Source: Streptomycetales bacterium | GTDB lineage: Bacteria; Actinomycetota; Actinomycetes; Prado026 | Assembly: GCA_025361995.1 (NCBI GenBank) | Contig: JANYIP010000200.1 | Location: 1-13,651 of the forward strand | Direction of reading: 5' to 3' | DNA: 13,651 bases | Shown here: positions 5,526 through 12,682 of the stretch, one piece after another | Layout: each line of letters starts with the position of its first letter | How positions within the stretch are numbered: the stretch's first letter is position 1 | Notes under the pieces: generated by a model | Told to the model about the DNA's origin: nothing | The model's database searches: none | The model's input: only the letters and a program-made list of their open reading frames with translations | Made by a program: the position numbers and the translations under genes

Positions 5526-6784
5526 GGGTGAAGCCGGGAGCGGACCAGCCGGTAGGTGCGGCTGGTCAGCGCCAGCGTCGGGGCGTCGACCCAGCGGGTG
5601 AAGAGCTCGGCGCCCGCCAGCGAGACGACGAGGGTGGCGAGGACGGCGATCAGGGCGGCTACCTCGTACGGGGCCCGGGGGACCAGCCAGACCATGAGCC
5701 CGGATGCGACCGTCCCGATCACGACCATGTGGACCAGGTAGAGGCCGAAGGACGTGCGCCCGAGCCAGCGCATCGGGCGCTTGGACAGCCCGGCCTGCAG
5801 CAGCGGGGACCCGAGCACGGCCAGCACGACCGCCGCGGCTCCCACAATGTGCAACCCCACCCAGACGTGGATGCTGGAGGCCGGCAGCGCGAAGAGCCTC
5901 CCGTACGCCCGGGCCATGCCGGTGTCCGGGATGGGTATCCCGCCGAGGTACAGCCCGATCAGCGCCAGCGCCACCCACCAGCCACGGGCCAGCACCCGAC
6001 GTACCTCGGGTCCGGCCGCCGACGCCATCAGCTCGCAGAACGCCATCCCGGCGACGAACGCGAGCAGGTAGCCGGTGGCAGTCAGTCCCGCGAGCACCAC
6101 GTACGCGCCCCAGCGCCAGCTCCGTCGCGGCACCAGGATCAGCGTGGCGTAGACGAGCAGCGACCCCAGCAGCTCGTTCCACATCGTCCAGAGCGCCGAG
6201 TTGTAGAGCACCGGGCCGTTCGTGAAGGCGCTGACCGCCCCGTCGTGCACGGCGTCGAGGAGGTTGCCGGGGAAGGTCCACCAGCTCGCGAGCCACATGC
6301 TCGACCCGGTGAGCTTGGCCGCGGGGACGTTGCGGAACAGCCCTAGCGTCAGCACGGCCCACGCCAGGACGCATGAGGCGACCGCCGGGAGCATCAGCCG
6401 CGGATAGCGACGAGCCAGCCCCGACCACAGGTACGAGCGCTGACCGGTGTGGATGTACTTGTAGCCCAGGACGTACCCGGAGAGCACGAAGAACGTGCAC
6501 ACCATGAAGTTGCCCTGGAAAACGACCCCGAGGAGCGGCTGGTCGTGCAGCCAGCGGTCCCACCCGTGGTCCGACGCCGACCCGATGCCGAAGATCAGCG
6601 CCGGGAACAGGGCGCAGGCCAGGTGGTGCAGGACCACGCAGAAGGATGCCAGGCCCCGCAGGCCCTCCAGCGCGACGACCTTGCCGCTTGCGGCCGCCGA
6701 AGACCGGGCTTCCGTGCGGCCGTCAGCGGGCACAGCGGGCACAGCGGGCGTGCGTACCTCGCCCGCGGGCACGCTCGTCGCCAT
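5498..6784 (-). CDS. Acyltransferase-3 family membrane protein (OafA-like)
   Basis: 428 residues; the only leftward gene in the window. After an Ala/Pro-rich cytoplasmic N-terminus (1-35, with VPAVPA), the family hallmarks appear: LEGLRGLASF (39-48), a His pair at 53-54, FFVLSGYVLGYKYI (98-111), WTMWNELLGSLLVY (199-212) and LGRTSFGLYLVHMVVI (341-356). About ten hydrophobic segments are visible. AT3 proteins transfer acyl groups, often acetyl, to sugars of envelope polysaccharides, glycolipids or antibiotics; the acceptor here is unknown. I chose ATG 6784 because a -10-like GATGCT lies six bases before it on the minus strand (6791-6796), matching other leaderless genes here; ATG 6802, six residues longer, is equally open. 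Neither has a ribosome binding site. The gene is divergent from ruvC and convergent with the lipoprotein gene. Confidence 0.87.
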   Translation of the reverse strand: MATSVPAGEVRTPAVPAVPADGRTEARSSAAASGKVVALEGLRGLASFCVVLHHLACALFPALIFGIGSASDHGWDRWLHDQPLLGVVFQGNFMVCTFFVLSGYVLGYKYIHTGQRSYLWSGLARRYPRLMLPAVASCVLAWAVLTLGLFRNVPAAKLTGSSMWLASWWTFPGNLLDAVHDGAVSAFTNGPVLYNSALWTMWNELLGSLLVYATLILVPRRSWRWGAYVVLAGLTATGYLLAFVAGMAFCELMASAAGPEVRRVLARGWWVALALIGLYLGGIPIPDTGMARAYGRLFALPASSIHVWVGLHIVGAAAVVLAVLGSPLLQAGLSKRPMRWLGRTSFGLYLVHMVVIGTVASGLMVWLVPRAPYEVAALIAVLATLVVSLAGAELFTRWVDAPTLALTSRTYRLVRSRLHPQAQATARP

Positions 6785-6886
6785 GAGACAAGCATCGGTC
6801 ATCGCGGCGGGCAGCCTGAGCAGGGTGCTCGGTGTACTCCTGCCCTCGGCGGCGAGTCGTGCGCGAACCCGGCCCGGCCCGGCGGA

Positions 6887-6892
6887 TAGCAT
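6887..6892 (+). promoter_or_regulatory. -10 element TAGCAT of the ruvC promoter
   Basis: TAGCAT fits TANNNT and predicts a transcription start near 6899, inside the LexA palindrome that begins at 6891. Bound repressor would therefore cover the -10 and the start point. No clear -35 is visible. Confidence 0.5.
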
Positions 6893-6910
6893 CCGAACAC
6901 CTGTTCGGAT
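6891..6910. promoter_or_regulatory. LexA (SOS) box upstream of ruvC
   Basis: A 20-base palindrome, ATCCGAACACCTGTTCGGAT, with nine-base arms that match exactly and a central C/C pair as the only asymmetry. Its core CGAAC-N4-GTTCG (6894-6907) is the SOS operator of Bacillus and actinobacteria. It lies 12 bases before the ruvC start and overlaps the predicted start of transcription, so LexA should repress ruvCAB until DNA damage. LexA control of ruvC is known in Mycobacterium tuberculosis. Confidence 0.9.
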
Positions 6911-6922
6911 CGGAGGTGAGCG

Positions 6923-7441
6923 GTGCGCGTGCTGGGAGTCGATCCCGGGCTGACCCGGTGCGGGCTCGGCGTCGTCGAGGGGCATCCCGGTCGTCCGCTG
7001 ACCTTGGTGGCGTACGGCGTGGTGCGAACTTCGGCGCACTCCGACCTCGGTGACCGCCTGCTCGCCGTCCAGACCGAGGTCGAGCGCTGGCTGGACCTGC
7101 ACCGCCCGGACGTCCTCGCGGTCGAGCGGGTGTTCAGCCAGCACAACGTGACGACCGTGATGGGCACGGCGCAGGCGAGCGCGGTGGCGATCGTGGCGGC
7201 CGCCCGGCGCGGGATCCCGGTCGCCCTGCACACGCCCAGCGAAGTCAAAGCCGCCGTGACGGGCAGCGGGCGGGCCGACAAGAACCAGGTGGGCGCCATG
7301 GTGGCCCGGCTGCTCAGGCTCGTCGAGGCCCCGACCCCGGCCGACGCCGCTGACGCCCTCGCGCTGGCCATCTGCCAGGTGTGGCGGGGTGGATCGCAGG
7401 CCCGGCTCGCCCAGGCCGTCGCGGCTGCGGCCCGCCGATGA
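6923..7441 (+). CDS. ruvC: Crossover junction endodeoxyribonuclease RuvC
   Basis: 172 residues. RuvC is the dimeric Holliday-junction resolvase of the RuvABC complex and cuts two strands symmetrically. The four catalytic acidic residues are present: Asp7 in VLGVDPGLTRCG, Glu68 in LAVERVFSQHN, and Asp141 and Asp144 in DAADALALAI. The conserved GTAQA and TPSEVKAAVTGSGRADKNQV segments are also visible. The GTG at 6923 has an excellent ribosome binding site (GGAGGTGAG, 6912-6920). Its upstream palindrome indicates SOS control. The gene overlaps ruvA by four bases (ATGA). Confidence 0.96.
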   Translation: MRVLGVDPGLTRCGLGVVEGHPGRPLTLVAYGVVRTSAHSDLGDRLLAVQTEVERWLDLHRPDVLAVERVFSQHNVTTVMGTAQASAVAIVAAARRGIPVALHTPSEVKAAVTGSGRADKNQVGAMVARLLRLVEAPTPADAADALALAICQVWRGGSQARLAQAVAAAARR

Positions 7442-8058
7442 TCGCCTCGGTCAGCGGCCGGGTGGCCGCGCTGAGCCCCGACGGTGTCGTCGTCGAGGTC
7501 GGCGGCGTCGGGCTGCTGCTCAGCTGCGCCGCGGGGACGCTCGCCACCCTTCGGCTGGGGGACCACGCGACGCTCGCGACCAGCCTCGTGGTCCGCGAGG
7601 ACTCTCTCACCCTGTACGGCTTCGCGGACGACGACGAGCGTGGGGTCTTCGAGCTGGTCCAGACCGTCACCGGCATCGGCCCGCGGCTGGCGCTGGCGAT
7701 GCTGGCCGTGCACAGCCCCGACCAGCTGCGCCGGGCGGTCATGACCGAGGACCTGGTCGCGCTGACCAAGGTCCCCGGCGTGGGCCGCAAGGGCGCCCAG
7801 CGGATCGTGCTCGAGCTGAAGGACCGGCTCGGGCCCCCGCGTGGGTCGGCGGGGTCGTCCAGCCCGCGGTCCGTCGCGTCCTCGACGGGAGCCGACTGGC
7901 AGAGCCAGGTCCATTCGGCACTGATCGGGCTTGGCTGGAACGTCCGTGACGCCGACGAGGCGATCACCGTGGTGGCGGCCGAGGTGGCGGAGGCCGAGGA
8001 GACGCCCGATGTCGGCGCGCTGCTCAAGTCGGCGCTGCGCAGCCTGAGCCGGGCATGA
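7438..8058 (+). CDS. ruvA: Holliday junction branch-migration protein RuvA
   Basis: 206 residues from ATG 7438. RuvA tetramers bind the four-way junction and load RuvB. Domain order is normal: an N-terminal OB fold (MIASVSGRVA to about 64), two helix-hairpin-helix motifs (VTGIGPRLAL at 77-86 and VPGVGRKGAQRIVLELKDRL at 112-131), a Ser/Gly-rich linker (135-152), and a C-terminal domain that contacts RuvB (153-206). The frame is open further upstream to 7381, but ATG 7438 overlaps the ruvC stop as ATGA and gives the canonical MIAS start. The 3' end overlaps ruvB in the same way. Confidence 0.96.
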   Translation: MIASVSGRVAALSPDGVVVEVGGVGLLLSCAAGTLATLRLGDHATLATSLVVREDSLTLYGFADDDERGVFELVQTVTGIGPRLALAMLAVHSPDQLRRAVMTEDLVALTKVPGVGRKGAQRIVLELKDRLGPPRGSAGSSSPRSVASSTGADWQSQVHSALIGLGWNVRDADEAITVVAAEVAEAEETPDVGALLKSALRSLSRA

Positions 8059-9134
8059 GCGAGGAGGAGGAGCTCGTCTCGGCCGAGGCGAACGCCCTCG
8101 AGCGTGCCGCCGAGGCTGCGCTGCGACCCAAGAACCTGGACGAGTTCGTCGGCCAGGAGCGTGTGCGCGAGCAGCTCGGCCTCGTCCTGTCGGCGGCCAA
8201 AGGTCGCGGTTCGCCGCCCGACCACGTCCTGCTTTCGGGACCCCCCGGGCTCGGCAAGACCACGCTGTCCATGATCATCGCGTCCGAGCTCGGGATGCCG
8301 CTGCGGATCACCAGCGGCCCGGCGATCCAGCACGCCGGCGACCTCGCCGCAGTGCTGTCGTCGCTGACCGAGGGCGAGGTGCTGTTCCTCGACGAGATCC
8401 ACCGGATGGCCCGCCCAGCCGAAGAGATGCTCTACATGGCGATGGAGGACTTCCGGGTCGACGTCGTGGTGGGCAAAGGGCCCGGCGCCACGGCGATCCC
8501 GCTCGAGATCCCGATCTTCACCCTGGTCGGCGCGACCACCAGGGCAGGCCTGCTCCCGGGACCGCTGCGGGACCGGTTCGGCTTTACCGGCCACATGGAC
8601 TTCTACTCCGCGGCGGAGCTCATGCTGGTGCTGGAGCGTTCGTCCCGGCTGCTCGGCGTACCGCTGACGGCTGAGGGGGCCACCGAGATCGCGCGACGCT
8701 CCCGCGGGACTCCCAGGATCGCCAACCGACTGCTGCGGCGGGTCCGGGACTACTCGCAGGTCAAGGCCGACGGGGTCGTCTCGCTCGAGGTCGCGCGGGC
8801 GGCCCTGGCGGTGTACGAGGTGGATGAGCTCGGTCTCGATCGGCTGGACCGCGGCGTGCTCGACGCACTGTGCCGGCGGTTCGGGGGCGGCCCGGTCGGG
8901 TTGTCGACCCTGGCCGTGGCTGTGGGCGAAGAACGCGAGACGGTCGAGGAGGTGGCCGAGCCGTTCCTCGTACGCGCGGGCCTGCTCGCCCGTACCCCGC
9001 GGGGCCGGGTCGCGACCCGTGCGGGCTGGGCGCACCTGGGGCTGCAGGCGCCGGCCGGGCTGCCCGCGCCGGCCCTGGAGCTCTTCAGCAGCGACGACCT
9101 GGAGCCGCGCCGCCTCGGGGACCCGTCGGCCTGA
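8055..9134 (+). CDS. ruvB: Holliday junction branch-migration ATPase RuvB
   Basis: 359 residues. RuvB is the hexameric AAA+ motor that drives branch migration. Visible motifs: RPKNLDEFVGQERV (24-37), Walker A GPPGLGKTT (62-70), Walker B VLFLDEIH (109-116), sensor 1 VGATTRAG (158-165), the arginine-finger region GPLRDRFGF (169-177), sensor 2 GTPRIANRLLRRVRDY (218-233), and the C-terminal winged helix with RTPRGRVAT (313-321). A short Ala/Leu/Pro-rich tail follows. The start codon overlaps the ruvA stop as ATGA, so ruvC, ruvA and ruvB form one coupled unit under the SOS box at 6891-6910. Confidence 0.97.
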   Translation: MSEEEELVSAEANALERAAEAALRPKNLDEFVGQERVREQLGLVLSAAKGRGSPPDHVLLSGPPGLGKTTLSMIIASELGMPLRITSGPAIQHAGDLAAVLSSLTEGEVLFLDEIHRMARPAEEMLYMAMEDFRVDVVVGKGPGATAIPLEIPIFTLVGATTRAGLLPGPLRDRFGFTGHMDFYSAAELMLVLERSSRLLGVPLTAEGATEIARRSRGTPRIANRLLRRVRDYSQVKADGVVSLEVARAALAVYEVDELGLDRLDRGVLDALCRRFGGGPVGLSTLAVAVGEERETVEEVAEPFLVRAGLLARTPRGRVATRAGWAHLGLQAPAGLPAPALELFSSDDLEPRRLGDPSA

Positions 9135-9149
9135 CGTCCCGCGCTGGCC

Positions 9150-9155
9150 TAGACT
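9150..9155 (+). promoter_or_regulatory. -10 element TAGACT upstream of yajC
   Basis: TAGACT fits TANNNT and lies 15 bases past the ruvB stop, 35 bases before the yajC start. The same hexamer occurs before rel (13277). It could give yajC-secD-secF an expression source independent of SOS control. No convincing -35 is visible. Confidence 0.4.
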
Positions 9156-9190
9156 CCCTGGACTGGTCGCCGCCGAGGTCTTGAGGGAAC

Positions 9191-9547
9191 GTGAAGATAG
9201 GGAATCTCCTGCCGCTGGTGCTGCTCGTGGTGCTGTTCTACGCACTCGTGCTCCGCCCGGCCCAGCGTCGTCAGCGCCAGTCCGCGCAGGTGTCCGACTC
9301 GCTGCAGGTCGGTGCCGAGATCATCACCACAGCGGGGATGCTCGCGACGGTCCACTCGGTCGAGGACAAGCACGTGCTCCTCGAGATCGCCCCTGGGGTC
9401 GTGGTGCGCTACGTGAAGGGCGCTGTCGCCCGGGTGGTGCCGCCGGACGAGCCGGACGCGCCCGACGAGCCCTCAGCGTCCACAGCGACGGCAGAGATCG
9501 ACTCCAGCCCTGCGCACGACGAGCCGACGAACACAACCGAGACCTGA
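9191..9547 (+). CDS. yajC: Preprotein translocase subunit YajC
   Basis: 118 residues. It begins with a membrane segment (LLPLVLLVVLFYALVLRP, 6-23) followed by RRQRQ and the YajC domain: SLQVGAEIITTAGMLATV and VLLEIAPGVVVRYVKGAVARVV. An acidic, Ser/Thr/Pro-rich tail follows (about 83-118). YajC associates with SecDF and SecYEG in the membrane. The GTG start at 9191 is preceded by GAGGGA at 9183-9188, a slightly close ribosome binding site. It precedes secD by 115 bases, the usual yajC-secD-secF order. Confidence 0.93.
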   Translation: MKIGNLLPLVLLVVLFYALVLRPAQRRQRQSAQVSDSLQVGAEIITTAGMLATVHSVEDKHVLLEIAPGVVVRYVKGAVARVVPPDEPDAPDEPSASTATAEIDSSPAHDEPTNTTET

Positions 9548-9621
9548 TCACCGCCGCCGGCTCCCGGGATCCGCCCGGTCGCTGCGGGATACTGGCCAGC
9601 GAAGGTCCGACCGAAGGACCA

Positions 9622-9639
9622 CCGGGCGTCCGCGCCCGG
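9622..9639 (+). other. Small hairpin in the yajC-secD spacer
   Basis: CCGGGCG (9622-9628) pairs perfectly with CGCCCGG (9633-9639) around a TCCG loop, 24 bases before the secD start and 10 bases before its ribosome binding site. No T-run follows, so it is not a convincing terminator. It could influence secD translation or protect the mRNA end; chance formation in GC-rich DNA is possible. Confidence 0.35.
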
Positions 9640-9662
9640 CCGACACACGAGAGGCATGCAAC

Positions 9663-11447
9663 GTGGCTGCCCCCACCACGCCGCGTCCGGGACGCGCGAT
9701 CGCGCTCATCGCCCTTGCGGTGATCGCGCTCTACGCCTGGATGTTCATCAGCGGCAACACCTCGCCCAAGCTCGGGATCGATCTGCGGGGCGGCACGAGC
9801 CTGACCCTGAAGCCCGTCGTCCCCAAGGACGACCCCACGGCGAAGATCACCGACGACGCGGTGAACCAGGCGGTGCAGATCATCCGCGACCGGGTGGACG
9901 GCCAGGGTGTCGCCGAGGCGAGCGTGACCAAGCAGGGCAGCGGCCCCGGCTCGACGATCGTGGTCGAGGTCCCCGGCAGGAACGAGCAGGACCTCTTCAA
10001 CAAGATCGGCAAGACGGCCAAGCTCGGCTTCCGGCCCCTGCTGCTCTCCGGTGCACCGATCCCGACCTGCGTCAACCAGGTCACCCCCACCCCGTCGCCC
10101 TCGCTGACCCCCTCAGGGACGGCCTCCACGACGGCCTCGCCGACGGCCTCGACGACCACGAGCCCGTCGCCGTCCGCCACCGGGAACGGGCGTCCGGCCA
10201 CCGGTCTGAAGGCTGCCAGCGGCTCGCCCACGGCCTCACCGACCGCGTCACCGGCCTTGACGCCGTCCGCCTCGGGGACGCCGAGCGCCGCCGCGTCGCC
10301 GACGCAGACCTGTGACCTGACCGGGACCGCTGGCACTGGGTACACGGCCGCCGACGACCACGCGTACAACGCCCTCGACTGCACCAAGGCCATCAGCGAG
10401 GCTGACCGTCCCTCTGACATCGCGGCGAAGAACCTGATCACCTGCGCGACGAACGGGACCGAGAAGTACATCCTCGGCCCGGAGCTGGTGAAGGGCACCG
10501 ACATCACCGACGCGAACGCCGGCCTGCAGACATCGAGCACCGGCATCGCTACTGGCGTCTGGGTCGTCAACCTCTCCTTCAACGGCGACGGTACGGCGAA
10601 GTTCGCCACCGCGACGCGCACAATGTTCGCCGCCACCAACGGCAGCGACGCGAACCGGTTCGCGATCGTGCTCGACTCGCAGGTCATCTCGGCCCCGACC
10701 GTCAACGGCGTCATCCAAGACGGCAAGCCGCAGATCTCCGGCAGCTTCACCCAGCAGAGCGCGACCGACCTGGCGAACCAGCTGAAGTACGGCAAGCTCC
10801 CGCTGGCGTTCTCGCAGCTGAACCTCGGCACGATCTCGCCGACGCTGGGCAGCGACCAGCTGCGCGCGGGCATCCTGGCCGGCGCGCTCGGCCTGGTGCT
10901 GGTGGTGGCCTACTCGCTGTTCTACTACCGAGGCCTCGGCCTGGTCACGGTCGCCAGCCTCGTCGTGGCCGGCCTGCTCACCTTCGGCCTGCTGACGCTG
11001 CTCGGGCAGACGATGGGCTACACGCTCTCGCTGGCCGGCATCGCCGGGGCGATCGTGTCGATCGGCATCACCGCGGACTCGTTCGTCGTCCTCTTCGAAC
11101 GGGTCCGGGACGAGATGCGCGACGGTCGTACGCTCCGGGTCGCCGTCGAGAGCGGCTGGAAGCGTGCGCAGCGCACCATCCTCGCCGCTGACGCCGTGTC
11201 GCTGATCGCGGCGGTGGCGCTGTACTTCCTGTCGGTGAGCCAGGTCCAGGGGTTCGCCTTCACTCTCGGGCTGACGACGCTCATCGACGTCGTCGTGGTG
11301 TTCCTGTTCACCAAGCCGATGCTCACCCGGTTGGCGCGGACGGCCTTCTTCGGCGAGGGCAGCCGGTGGTCCGGCCTGAACACTGAACGCCTCGGGATCA
11401 AACGTCCGCCCCCGCCCGCGACCCGCCGCACCACCAAGGAGGCGTGA
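9663..11447 (+). CDS. secD: Protein translocase subunit SecD
   Basis: 594 residues. SecD with SecF uses the proton gradient to pull exported proteins out of the SecYEG channel. Seen: a first membrane segment (11-29), GIDLRGGTSLTL (38-49), a large extracytoplasmic domain with a Ser/Thr/Pro/Ala-rich stretch (about 141-215) flanked by Cys136 and Cys217, further cysteines at 240 and 261, ANQLKYGKLPLAF (371-383), then five membrane segments (about 401-555) including SLAGIAGAIVSIGITADSFVVLFERVRDE, the family's core motif with an Asp in the fourth segment. GTG 9663 was chosen because GAGAGG (9649-9654) lies eight bases upstream; ATG 9656 is out of frame and too close. The C-terminus is short and basic with KRPPPPATRRTTK. 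Confidence 0.96.
   Translation: MAAPTTPRPGRAIALIALAVIALYAWMFISGNTSPKLGIDLRGGTSLTLKPVVPKDDPTAKITDDAVNQAVQIIRDRVDGQGVAEASVTKQGSGPGSTIVVEVPGRNEQDLFNKIGKTAKLGFRPLLLSGAPIPTCVNQVTPTPSPSLTPSGTASTTASPTASTTTSPSPSATGNGRPATGLKAASGSPTASPTASPALTPSASGTPSAAASPTQTCDLTGTAGTGYTAADDHAYNALDCTKAISEADRPSDIAAKNLITCATNGTEKYILGPELVKGTDITDANAGLQTSSTGIATGVWVVNLSFNGDGTAKFATATRTMFAATNGSDANRFAIVLDSQVISAPTVNGVIQDGKPQISGSFTQQSATDLANQLKYGKLPLAFSQLNLGTISPTLGSDQLRAGILAGALGLVLVVAYSLFYYRGLGLVTVASLVVAGLLTFGLLTLLGQTMGYTLSLAGIAGAIVSIGITADSFVVLFERVRDEMRDGRTLRVAVESGWKRAQRTILAADAVSLIAAVALYFLSVSQVQGFAFTLGLTTLIDVVVVFLFTKPMLTRLARTAFFGEGSRWSGLNTERLGIKRPPPPATRRTTKEA
10083..10308 (+). repeat. Low-complexity Ser/Thr/Pro/Ala-coding stretch within secD
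   Basis: About 75 codons, nearly all for Ser, Thr, Pro, Ala or Gly, with recurring ACGGCCTC blocks (for example around 10120-10150 and near 10230). It encodes the disordered insert in the extracytoplasmic domain of SecD. Similar Pro-rich inserts occur in other actinobacterial SecD proteins. Confidence 0.7.
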
Positions 11448-12682
11448 TGTCGCGCATGGGAGACCTCGGTCAGCGCTTGTACCGGGGCGACGTCTCGTAC
11501 GACTTCGTGGGTCGCCGCAAGCGGTGGTACCTCATATCGGCCGGCATCCTGGTGGTGGCTGTCGCAGCGCTGCTGATCCGCGGCCTGCACCTCGGTGTGG
11601 ACTTCGAGGGCGGCAACGTCGCCACCTTCCCGTCGAAGGCGGGCACCGTCGCCGAGGCGACGGCGGTGGCGGTCAGCATCGGGTCCAAGGACCCGACGGT
11701 GACCGAGATCTCCTCACCGAGCGGGCGTCAGCTCAAGGTCCAGACCGAGAGCCTGACCGACGCGCAGGCCGCTGCGCTCACCGCGGGGCTGAGCAAGGAG
11801 TTCAACGTCGCCAAGAACGCGATCAGCGTGGAGGCGATCTCGGCCGACTGGGGCAGCGAGATCACGACCAAGGCCTTGACCGGCCTCGGCGCGTTCCTGC
11901 TGCTCATCGTGCTGTTCCTCAGCCTGTACTTCGAGTGGCGGATGGCGGCGGCCGCGCTGGTCGCGCTGGCCCACGACCTCGTGATCACGATCGGCGTCTA
12001 CGCCCTCATCGGCTTCATCGTCACGCCGGCCACCGTGATCGGCGTGCTGACCATCCTGGGCTACTCCCTGTACGACACAGTGGTGGTGTTCGACAAGGTC
12101 CGCGAGAACACCCGCGGCATCGCAGGGGCCAACCGGATGACGTACAGCGGGGCCGCCAACCTGGCGGTCAACCAGACGCTGGTGCGGTCGATCAACACGT
12201 CGATCATCGCGCTGCTGCCGGTCGCGTCGATCCTGTTCATCGGTCCGCTGCTCGGCGCCGACACCCTCAAGGACCTCGCGCTCGCCCTCTTCGTGGGCAT
12301 CGCGGCCGGGACGTACTCGTCGATCTTCATCGCGACGCCGGTGGCCTGCCAGCTCAAGGAGCGCGAGCCGGCCATGCAGGCGCTCGCCAAGCGGGTCGCC
12401 GGTCGGGAGGCTGCCGGCAAGCTGCCGGGCGCCGCGACGACAGGGACGCCACGCAGCCGGGCTGCGGCCCGGGCAGCGACCGCGGTGCTGGACGACGGCG
12501 CTGCAGACCCGGCAGAGCTGGATCCGCAGAGCGACGAGACGGCGGCTCCGGGGTCGGTATCCGCTGCGGCGGCGCGGGCAGCAGCAGCGCAGGCCGGCCA
12601 GCGGTCTGCACCGCGGCGGCCCGGACAGCCTGGCCAGTCCGGTGGGCCCAAGAAGCGACCCGCGAAGAAGAAGCGGCGCTAG
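11447..12682 (+). CDS. secF: Protein translocase subunit SecF
   Basis: 411 residues from ATG 11447. It partners SecD in the SecDF complex. Visible: a first membrane segment (27-44), GVDFEGGNVATF (50-61, the SecF form of the D1 motif), a small extracytoplasmic domain to about 138, then five membrane segments including LGYSLYDTVVVFDKVREN (204-221), the core SecF motif. A long cytoplasmic tail (about 303-411) is rich in Ala, Gly, Pro and basic residues and ends PKKRPAKKKRR. AGGAGG (11437-11442) is four bases before ATG 11447. GTG 11444, which overlaps the secD stop as GTGA, and ATG 11456 are in-frame alternatives. The stop overlaps the apt start by one base (TAGTG). Confidence 0.95.
   Translation: MSRMGDLGQRLYRGDVSYDFVGRRKRWYLISAGILVVAVAALLIRGLHLGVDFEGGNVATFPSKAGTVAEATAVAVSIGSKDPTVTEISSPSGRQLKVQTESLTDAQAAALTAGLSKEFNVAKNAISVEAISADWGSEITTKALTGLGAFLLLIVLFLSLYFEWRMAAAALVALAHDLVITIGVYALIGFIVTPATVIGVLTILGYSLYDTVVVFDKVRENTRGIAGANRMTYSGAANLAVNQTLVRSINTSIIALLPVASILFIGPLLGADTLKDLALALFVGIAAGTYSSIFIATPVACQLKEREPAMQALAKRVAGREAAGKLPGAATTGTPRSRAAARAATAVLDDGAADPAELDPQSDETAAPGSVSAAAARAAAAQAGQRSAPRRPGQPGQSGGPKKRPAKKKRR

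Noticed and set aside
4940..6346. 468-codon plus-strand frame crossing the lipoprotein and acyltransferase genes
   Set aside because: It overlaps two better-supported genes, is dominated by Gly/Arg/Ala/Pro, and matches no family.
5436..6563. Minus-strand frame overlapping the acyltransferase-3 gene in another phase
   Set aside because: The acyltransferase frame has clear membrane segments and motifs; this one is Arg/Pro-rich without any.
6725..6750. Nine-base repeats (AGCGGGCAC) near the start of the acyltransferase gene
   Set aside because: Only two full copies plus a partial one, encoding VPAVPA; too short to call a repeat element.
7314..9245. 643-codon minus-strand frame opposite ruvA and ruvB
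   Set aside because: It mirrors highly conserved ruvAB; its composition is low-complexity Arg/Gly/Ser and it has no motif.
9656..10315. ATG at 9656 as start of a separate protein over the secD 5' end
   Set aside because: It is out of frame with SecD and one base from the ribosome binding site; the protein is a shifted reading of secD.
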